64,000 bases of DNA from Globisporangium splendens (Eukaryota; Oomycota; Peronosporomycetes; Pythiales; Pythiaceae). The stretch spans positions 62,001 through 126,000 of the forward strand of contig VFIW01000047.1 in the NCBI GenBank assembly GCA_006386115.1, written 5' to 3'. Position 1 is the first letter of the stretch, and every line of letters begins with the position of its first letter. Below the pieces are notes generated by a model that was not told the origin of the DNA, did no database searches, and saw only the letters and a program-made list of their open reading frames with translations. Below are positions 56,824 through 64,000 of this stretch, in pieces. A program made the translations under genes and the position numbers.

Positions 56824-58436
56824 TTAGTCGTATTTCTTCGCACCTCGTGCTGCACTTCGCTTCTTCAACAGATTTCGGACACCAAGACCGAGCACAGCCA
56901 CCAAGGCACCTACTCCTGCGATCTCATAGCTTCTTTTCAGCAACTCGCGCTTGATCTTCTTCCACGCGCGCTGCATCACGCGAATCGGGATCGGCGGCGG
57001 GTAGTACGGCGCCTGTGGGGGCGTACGCTCTGGATGGCACGTGTCATACTCGAGCAGCTGGCCGCCGACGATGTTCATACCGCGGTAGTACACGCACACA
57101 CGCTTGCCGTCGTCCTGGATATCCAGAAGCCCATATTGACCCGTGCCTGGGAAGAGACCGTGGCTGTATGGTCCGCCCTTGATGGACCCAGGTCTTCCCA
57201 ATGCCGCGGCATGCAGCGTCGTCAGATTCCCCGGACTGTTGCTGCCGTCATCGACTGCGAGCATGTGCGCATCGCCACTGACGATGATAATGGGCACCCA
57301 CTTGTTGAGGTTGTGACCTTTCATGTAGTTGACGAGCTCCTGCTGCTCGTGCGTGAAGTAGCCCCACTTGCGCTCGTCGTCGATCCAGGGCATCGTGGAG
57401 CACCAGAGGATGAGCGCGATCTTTGGGTCTTCTGTCGCGCGCACGAGCTCCTCCTTGAACCATTTCTTCTGCTTAGCGCCCAAAACAGTCTTGGAAGGGA
57501 CGTCGGGCGACAGGTTCGGCGTGCGCTCCGAGCGCAGGTCCGTGAGAATGAAGCGCACGCGGCCGATCGTGAACGCCTGGTACACGGCGCTCAATGGACC
57601 CTCGTTCTTATCACCGGGTAGCTCATAGTGAGGCACAAACTCTCTGTACGCTTGCACCGCGGCGTTGCGGCCTCGCGCCATCTTGTCGCTGTTGTCCGGA
57701 CCGTAGTCGTGGTCGTCCCACATGTACGCGAACGGCAGGTCCATCGCGAGCATCGCGCGGCCCGAGGGCGACGCAAACAGCTCGCTGTACGCGGATCGAA
57801 AGACCGCAACGTCATTCACCTCGAGGTTGTGGTAGTGCAGGTCCCCCATATGCAGAAACAGCAGCGGATCATGGCTCGCGATCTCATCAAACACCTGCAA
57901 ACAATGGCAAGCAAACCAAAAGCAAACTATGAGGAAACCTTGCGTAGTCCATAGATTATAGCCAATAGACATACCTTTGGGTCCGAGTCTTCGTCGGCGC
58001 AGGACGAGAACGCGAGGCGGAAGTTGAACGCCGAGCCTTCGTCCTGCGGTGTGCGGAACGCGCCGTGCTTGACCACCTCGTCGCTCGCGATCAGACTCAG
58101 TGCGTATGTGTACTTGCGGTCGGCGTGCAGCGCTTCGGCCACTTCGCAAATCTTGACGGTCGGCGCGCCGGTGGCGTGGCACATTGCGATGGACGAGTGC
58201 GGACGCTCGTCGGCCTCCAGCTGCGGATACACGTGCAGGATGAAGTCGCGGTCGCGGCAGCTGTGGCCCTCGCGCAGCCCGAACTTGAACGTCACCGAGT
58301 GCGACGACAGCGCGCCCTTCCACACCCACAGCACGTCCGACGCTGCGCATGGCGCTGCTGCCTCCTTCGCTGCAGCGGTAGGTGATGGTGCCAGCGTCCA
58401 CAGACACAGCAGGAGGAGCCGCGTCAACGCTCGCAT
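56824..58436 (-). CDS. PhoD-like phosphatase, secreted or membrane-anchored
   Basis: Two exons, 58436-57975 and 57894-56824 (donor GTATGT, acceptor TTGCAG, phase 0), encode 510 residues. Residues 1-23 form a signal peptide (MRALTRLLLLCLWTLAPSPT). The catalytic domain carries metal-binding motifs of the PhoD/metallophosphatase group: FLHMGDLHYHN, MWDDHDYGPDNSD, VSGDAHM, and FSSCADEDSD in exon 1. A C-terminal hydrophobic helix (IAGVGALVAVLGLGVRNLL) followed by KKRSAARGAKKYD suggests a type I membrane protein with a basic cytoplasmic end. It should hydrolyse phosphomonoesters or diesters outside the cell or in the secretory pathway. PhoD enzymes use Fe/Ca in bacteria, but the metal here is not known. 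The gene is convergent with its neighbour, 204 bases apart. Confidence 0.88.
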
Positions 58437-58716
58437 CTTCGTCTGCGCTCCTCTTTGTTGTGGTAGAAAAAAATCTGAGCTGGTTGTGGTTACCCCGTAA
58501 CCCGTCTGGTTACTTTTGGTGCAGAGGGTTACATTATGCACACGAAACTAGATTCATTCGTTTTTCAATGTATTTTTTCGTTTAGCTTCCAAACACTCCG
58601 TTTTCCAGACGAGAAAAACGAGTATGCAGAATCATGCAACTTCTAAGACTGAAGATTTTGATCTGCAGACGTGGTCGCACTGGTACTCGACAAGGAAAGC
58701 AAAAAGATGATTCGAC

Positions 58717-60010
58717 TCACTGGACACCTGGACCTGCAGCAGCACGACTCTTTTCCTCTTCTGAGATCTCGAACAGCTTGTCCACGACAAATGTCATCCT
58801 CACTCGTTCGGACGGATTCAGCTTTGTCATCAACTCAATCAGGTTCCACTGCTTATCGTTCATCATTCCAGGTCGCGTTGGAAGGTTTCCTCTTTTCACA
58901 CGAAACTTGACGACACCACGAAGCATGTTACTTCCCCACGGAATGTCACCAGTGACTGCTTCCAGGATGCACATTGCAAACGAATACACGTCGGAGGCAA
59001 ACGACGGGCGTTCACCGGCCAGATACTCGGGCGATTTCCAATGAACAGCTCCCATGTTCTTCATATCGACCATGATTTCAGAGTCGCCGACGATCGCGCT
59101 CAGTCCAAAGTCAATGAGCTTCGCCTTCCCATCCATACCCACGAGCACGTTGTCGCACTTGAGATCGTTATGGACGACATTCAACCCATGCATGTACGCA
59201 AGTCCGAGCGCGATCTCGTAGAGTTTATCCCAAACCAAATGGTCGTTTCCAGCTCGTTTCAAATAGTCTCGCAAATCCCCATTCGATGCGTATTCACACA
59301 CAAAATAACGCTTGTCGACGTGACAGGCACCATACAACTCACAATGTGCGGGTGCTTCTTCAGTTGATGCCACACTCGTACTTCGTGAAGGAAGAGCTCG
59401 TTGGAAATCGTGTCCCTATCGCCTTCGTACCCCATGAACTTCACCACAACCGGAGTATCCAGCCAAACACCTTTAACACTTTTCCAAACGCGCCTTGTCC
59501 AATTTCGCTGGAAGAGGAGAATCGAATGTTTCGCAAAGGCAAGAACCACGTTGGCACAGCTTGAGGCTCGTCACCAGTTCTGCCATCACAAAGTTCTGTC
59601 CTTGATAAATCAAACATTTTCAGTGACACAGCTCCTGGTATCGCGCTTGCTTTTACACAATTCGCATCCTTTAGAATCGCTGATCGATGCTCGCTTCACT
59701 GCGCTTCCAGCTCCGGATTGGGTGGCTCTTACTCACATGCACCATGTCAGCAAACGATCCAGCTCTTCGTAAATCACGTGGTGGGACTCAGCGACTTGTC
59801 GACTTCTGGTAGCGCAGCAATTGATTCTTCAGACATTGCGTGCGCAAGTATCGGTCCAAACTGCGTAAGGCAGCACAGTACCTTCTCAACAACAGTGTTT
59901 GTTGGTCGCATTTGTTGTGACACCATAGCGTGGAACAGAAACTCTAACGCTGGACACACATCACGGACAAGCCACTTGACTCAGGCAACCGTTGACAACG
60001 GCCGCGAAAT
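58717..60010 (-). pseudogene. Protein kinase pseudogene related to the adjacent ankyrin-kinase gene
   Basis: Pieces of a tyrosine-kinase-like gene lie in three frames. An N-terminal helical block (FLFHAMVSQQMRPTNTVVEK, 59959-59774) stops. The kinase starts near 59540 with EIGQGAFGKV, then switches frame at about 59480 for WLDTPVVVKFMGYEG and [13 protein letters not shown]. It switches again near 59343 for [41 protein letters not shown] and the end at 58717. Each kinase-frame switch needs one added base to restore it. Catalytic Lys, HND and DFG are still present, so decay is recent. It pairs with the neighbour at 60036-63112 in domain order, indicating tandem duplication. Confidence 0.7.
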
Positions 60011-60035
60011 GTCTGCAGCTTGACTGGAATGGTAT

Positions 60036-61263
60036 CTAACTCGAGCTGTGGAAATTGGTATGTGTCGATGCTTGCACACTCTGGTGGCTGGTGTATATCG
60101 AAGAAAAAAAGAAGGACAATGTTGGTGGAAAATAACTCAGCTGCTGTTCACAGTGTGATATGTCACGCGCCTCAGTGTGTGTATCGTGGGTGGCCAGGGC
60201 AAGATCATTTCTCGTCTCAACAAATTTCTTGAGCTGAAGCACAACATACCCAATCGATATGCGATCGGCAGTCCTGAATGCGCACATCTTCGTAACCAAG
60301 TCCCGCTGGTCATCACTAAAGCTTTCAGGGCGATCTGGGAGTTCTCCACATCGGACGTTTTCAGAATATCTAGAATATTTCAGCGGAAACCAAGGTCTCT
60401 TGAGAGTAATCGCTTCCAAAATGCACATTCCAAACGCGTAGATGTCGGACGAAAGAGACTTGACATGAATGAGAAGTAGTTCAGGAGAAGCCCAATCTGC
60501 TCGTTCTGTTTCGTACCTGAAGTACAACTCTTCTCTGCGATGTGCTTCCAACCCACCAACTTTTGCAACGCCATCCAAGCCGACAACGATGTTTGAGCAT
60601 CGCAGATCACCATGGACAATGTTGCGTTGATGGAGCAATTGGACACCAAGCGCCGCATCATACAGATATTTCCAAGGGGATTGCTGCTTTTCTGTCAGCA
60701 CATCCAGTAGCTGTTTCCCATACTCGTACACGAAGAAAGGCTTCGACTCAATATGGCAAGCTCCGAAGAGCTTTCGCACGTTTGGGTGGCTTAGTGAGTA
60801 CCAGCGATCTGCAACTTTCTGAAACTCGTTTTTGTCCATCCATTGTGATGTTGCGACGATCACCTTGGTCTTCAGCCACTTGCCTTCGTACGTCGTGATT
60901 TCAGCGTCGCCTTCAGTTCGATTCCACTCGTTAAACTCCACATCCTCGCGAGATATAAACCAATCTGGGACAGATGGCTCTTCCATGCCGCACACTCGAA
61001 GGAATCGATTTTTGACATCTTCAATGGCGTCTACTGCTTCTTGATTAGTACCTCGTTGTTTTCGCAGCGTATTCACCAGCAGGACAGCTGCACGGTCCTT
61101 GTCATATGTGTTGTCGAGACCGTCGACAAGGGCTCCGTCATCCACCAGCTTTTCATAGATAGACTGCATCGTATTTCTTTCGTCGGTAAGCCACTGATCC
61201 TTCCAATCACTCTCTAGCACGCTCAATTGTAGTAGTGCCGCAAAATGATCCAACTCTTCATGA
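60036..61263 (-). CDS. Pseudokinase part of an ankyrin-kinase gene (frame-broken)
   Basis: A frame of about 405 codons with no good ATG; the first codon at 61253 is TTG. It reads on from the ankyrin frame at 61223-63112: adding one base near 61263 (in GATTTCAT) gives a continuous helical linker into this frame. The kinase-like domain spans about 135-380 of this part. Family features remain (LFGACHIESKPFFVYEYG, HGDLRCSNIVV, DWASPELL, DIYAFGMCILEA, CAFRTADR), but the VAIK lysine, the alpha-C glutamate and the DFG aspartate are all replaced (VATS, QKVA, VGGL). It should therefore bind but not hydrolyse nucleotide, or be a non-enzymatic scaffold, if made. It may be a pseudogene. Confidence 0.6.
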
Positions 61264-63112
61264 AATCACTGATTGCGCTTGAGATGGCAAGACTGGAAAT
61301 AAGTCGAGACAGAAGTCGCTTTTGCTCTTTGCATCGAAACAGCAGTCGGCAAAAACGGAACAGGATGGGAATCAACGTTGTCAGCGCTTCTGATTGGACT
61401 CCAATCATACCCTGCTGCTCCAACTGGGAGCAGACGTCTTGTAGCCGTTGCATCACCCGTGTAGTCATAACTGCAAATTCATGTGTCTTTGTGCACAGTT
61501 CATGCATGGTTTTCAAGGTACCACGAAGCAATGGAGTTCTTGCAGTTGATCGGGTAGCAAATGGATTTACGCCACTGCGGCATTTCTCGATGAGCAATTG
61601 GACACCAGGTGCGTAATCCCATCGCGATATCGATACCAGCGGTGTTTCGCCATCGGCAGCTCGGACATCCACGTCTGCGCCTGCCTCAACCAGAGTTTTG
61701 ACGATGTTCATATGCCCTGCACGACCAGCCAGAGTGAGAGACGTCTCGCACTCGGGCTGCGATTCATTCCAAACAATCGTTCCGTTCGGTGATGCGCCAG
61801 CTTTCAGCAGAAAGGAAACTACTTCACCATGTCCATGTTGCGCGGCATACGGCAACGCGGTTTTTCCGTTTGAGTCCTGGTCGTCTACAGCCGATCCATC
61901 CTTTATCAAAATTATAATGACGCTTGAGTAACCCGACTCGGCCGCATACGACAAAGGGCTTCTTCCATTCTCGTCCCTCTCGGTCACGTCAGCTCCAAGA
62001 TCAATCAAAAGCTGCACAATCTCTGTATTGCCTGATTCAGCCGCATACGACAAAGAACATCTTCTATACTCGTCCTTCACGGTCACGTCAGCTCCTCGAT
62101 CGACCAAAATTCGCACAATCTTCCCCTGGCCTGCTTTAGCCGCATACGACAAAGGACTTCTTCCATTCTCGTCCCTCTCGGTCACGTCAGCTCCAAGATC
62201 AATCAAAAGCTGCACAATCTCTGTATTGCCTGATTCAGCCACATACGACATCGGACTTCTTCCATACTTGTCCTTCTCGGTCACGTCAGCTCCTCGATCG
62301 ACCAAAATTCGCACAATCTCAGTATTGCCAACTTCAGCCGCTTGCCACACAGGACTTCTTCCATTCCTGTCCCTCTCGGTCACGTCAGCTCCAAGATCAA
62401 GCAGAAGCTGCACAATCTCTGTATTGCCTGATTTAGTCACATACGACATCGGACTTCTTCTATACTCGTCCTTCTCGGTCACGTCAGCTCCTCGATCGAC
62501 CAAAAGTTGCACAATCTTCCCCTGGCCTGCTCTAGCCGCATACGACAAAGGACTTCTTCCGTCCACGTCCCTCTCAGTCACGTCAGCTCCTTGATCAATC
62601 AAAAGTTGCACAGTCTCTGTATTGCCTGCATAAACCGCGTACGACAATGGACTTCTTCCATACTTGTCCTTCTCGGTCACGTCTACTCCAAGATCGACCA
62701 AAATTCGCGCAATCTCAGTATTGCCGGCAATAGTCGCATACATTAAAAGACTTCTGTTAACCAGGTCATTCTCGGTCGCGTCAGCTCCAAGATCGACCAT
62801 AAGCTGCACAATCTCCCCCTGGCCAGCTTCAACCGCATACGATAAAGGACTTCTTGCAATCAGATCCATTTTTGTGACATAAGCTCCTCGATCAATCAAA
62901 AGCTGCGCAACCTCTGCATTGCCGTGTTCGACATTGTGCGAAAGTGCCGTCCGTCCATTGACCATGCCATCCACATTTGTCTTGTTGTCAGCCAGACGCG
63001 TTTGAACACATTCCACGTCCCCATGGCTCACCGAATGTAGCAACGCTCTGTGGTAGTCTTGAACGCTCTCCGACGTCGTGGTGCTGATGCTGTTTAGGCT
63101 TTCGACTTTCAT
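61223..63112 (-). CDS. Ankyrin-repeat protein, N-terminal half of an ankyrin-kinase gene
   Basis: A frame of 629 codons from the ATG at 63112, with an Inr+FPR promoter 50 bases upstream. After about 20 residues come 14 or 15 ankyrin repeats of 33 residues (typical unit NGRSPLSYAAESGNTEIVQL followed by LIDLGADVTERDE), then a helical region of about 130 residues (MTTRVMQRLQDVCSQLEQQG and following). The frame stops at 61223 within the segment that the kinase frame continues, so the original protein was probably an ankyrin-pseudokinase of about 1,030 residues. Repeats 5-11 are almost identical in pairs, suggesting recent expansion. Ankyrin repeats bind proteins; the partner is unknown. If the break is real, a stable ankyrin-only protein could still be produced. 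Confidence 0.75.
   Translation of the reverse strand: MKVESLNSISTTTSESVQDYHRALLHSVSHGDVECVQTRLADNKTNVDGMVNGRTALSHNVEHGNAEVAQLLIDRGAYVTKMDLIARSPLSYAVEAGQGEIVQLMVDLGADATENDLVNRSLLMYATIAGNTEIARILVDLGVDVTEKDKYGRSPLSYAVYAGNTETVQLLIDQGADVTERDVDGRSPLSYAARAGQGKIVQLLVDRGADVTEKDEYRRSPMSYVTKSGNTEIVQLLLDLGADVTERDRNGRSPVWQAAEVGNTEIVRILVDRGADVTEKDKYGRSPMSYVAESGNTEIVQLLIDLGADVTERDENGRSPLSYAAKAGQGKIVRILVDRGADVTVKDEYRRCSLSYAAESGNTEIVQLLIDLGADVTERDENGRSPLSYAAESGYSSVIIILIKDGSAVDDQDSNGKTALPYAAQHGHGEVVSFLLKAGASPNGTIVWNESQPECETSLTLAGRAGHMNIVKTLVEAGADVDVRAADGETPLVSISRWDYAPGVQLLIEKCRSGVNPFATRSTARTPLLRGTLKTMHELCTKTHEFAVMTTRVMQRLQDVCSQLEQQGMIGVQSEALTTLIPILFRFCRLLFRCKEQKRLLSRLISSLAISSAISDFMKSWIILRHYYN
61890..62870 (-). 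repeat. Tandem 99-base ankyrin-coding repeats with a 198-base higher-order unit
   Basis: The ankyrin-coding DNA repeats every 99 bases. A segment of about 85 bases is nearly identical 198 bases apart (starting at 61963 and 62161), and alternating units carry GNTEIVQLL and GQGKIV(Q/R)xL versions. It is a good target for unequal crossing-over. Confidence 0.75.
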
Positions 63113-63161
63113 GGTTGCGCTGAAGAAACCGAGTGAAGGCGGAATGCGAACTCAAATGAAG

Positions 63162-63178
63162 AAGGAAATTGGGAAGTG
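63162..63178 (-). promoter_or_regulatory. Inr+FPR core promoter of the ankyrin-kinase gene
   Basis: The minus strand reads TCACTTCCCAATTTCCTTC, an almost ideal match to the oomycete Inr+FPR consensus. It lies about 50-65 bases before the ATG at 63112. Confidence 0.65.
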
Positions 63179-63259
63179 AGGTGGACTCTCTCCCACTTTT
63201 GTCTTTACTACTAGTTACTGTGCAAGATTGCAGCTTGGGTTTTCTGAGGCATATTTCTA

Positions 63260-63620
63260 TTACCAGTTGCATTCACACCCATTCTGACCAATCACCAGCG
63301 TCATTTTACACAGGTGATCAAGATTCAGCCACTTGCAAAAATGCATATCCATTCCATCCTGTTTTCCATCATCTCCCAGCATTCGCACTCTCCACCACTG
63401 CTTTGCTCTTCCGCACGGATGCGTCACATGGAAGGGTGACGGACGCATCATTGGATCCTTCGCGAGACACTCAAATGCGAGCTCCTGCTCGCGGTCGGGG
63501 GAGCTTGGCGTGCGCAACGCTGGCTGTCCTCATGACGCAGGATACGATGTCTTGACTGAGACCGATGGAATTGTCCACACCGCCCCCACTTGACTGCTGC
63601 AGCTTGTGCTACTTCGTGGT
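63260..63620 (-). pseudogene. Fragment of a third kinase gene (C-lobe end)
   Basis: The minus-strand stretch EQELAFECLAKDPMMRPSPF is the end of a kinase C-lobe. The bases just upstream, in another frame (VAHAKLPRPRAG), look like the preceding loop, so the frame is broken. The rest of the domain upstream to 64000 cannot be recognised. It belongs to the same cluster of kinase relics. Confidence 0.45.
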
Positions 63621-64000
63621 GCGGTCGTGGACCGGCAGTCATCACCGAGACAGCATGCAGAATGACAGAATGCATCCACGTCGCTCGCCGTCAAGTACAG
63701 TGCGTCATTCACGAGGATCTCAGGTGCAAGCCGATCATCGTGTGAGCTGGTGTTTCAATGCAGCTGCAGTCCCCATTCAACGTGAGCTGATCCACCTGAG
63801 GCTTTCATGAGATCGATCGCGATGTGTCTTTTGCGTTGTCCCTTACGTTCACAAACTTGTCACCACGCTGTTGGACTCTGTAGGTGCATTCGATGTTGCA
63901 GCCAATGAGTGAAGTTTGTGCTGACGGACTTGATCCAACAGAATGACACCGTGAAGGACGTGACTGACGGTACCTGCTGAGCTTGCTCAATACGTCTCAA
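63621..64000. other. Window end, unassigned
   Basis: Only short frames on both strands. It may contain more of the decayed kinase upstream of 63260-63620, but no motif is clear. Confidence 0.3.

Overview
This is nuclear DNA of an oomycete, most likely of the Peronosporales. The evidence is short introns with GTRNGT-type donors, G/C-ending codons in the housekeeping genes, core promoters of the oomycete Inr+FPR type (TCATTYYNCAWTTT), and families typical of oomycetes: START-FYVE proteins, bZIP proteins with divergent basic regions, 7TM-kinases and PDR-type ABCG pumps. A DHCR7-like sterol reductase is present although Peronosporales are sterol auxotrophs. I cannot name the species from sequence alone.

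Layout. 0.2-7.2 kb is a gene-poor tract with a decayed and an apparently intact copy of a bZIP-like gene, each with a clear Inr+FPR promoter, plus dispersed degenerate repeats. 7.2-28.7 kb is compact and gene-rich: 7TM-TKL kinase (-), DHCR7 (+), TMEM104-like transporter (-), ZMYND12-like TPR protein (+, frame-broken), RPUSD1-like pseudouridine synthase with an HMG-box-like insert (-, five exons), R1R2R3-MYB (-), centrin (+), NOC2 (-) and a CAMK-type kinase (+). 29.4-45 kb holds a full-size PDR/ABCG transporter (-), a kinesin-2-like gene (+, frame-broken), a three-exon bZIP factor (-), a tetraspanin (-) and a membrane LRR protein (-). 45-48.3 kb has no gene but carries a roughly 1.06 kb foldback element with long terminal inverted repeats. 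48.3-58.4 kb has an SV2/SVOP-like MFS transporter (+, six exons), a START-FYVE protein (+), a conserved unknown (+) and a PhoD-like phosphatase (-). 58.7-64 kb is a cluster of related ankyrin/kinase genes and pseudogenes, all on the minus strand.

The ZMYND12 and kinesin-2 homologues, both linked to flagella in other eukaryotes, carry frame-destroying lesions, and the kinesin also has substitutions at near-invariant motor residues. Centrin, which has mitotic roles, is intact. This would fit a lineage that has lost zoospore flagella, such as a conidial downy mildew, although assembly error is the main alternative. The MYB, bZIP and kinase genes are regulatory; RPUSD1 and NOC2 act on RNA and ribosomes; the ABC, MFS, TMEM104 and PhoD proteins belong to transport and surface functions. 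No operon-like organisation is expected. Intron boundaries were placed by eye from reading frame, splice consensus and homology.
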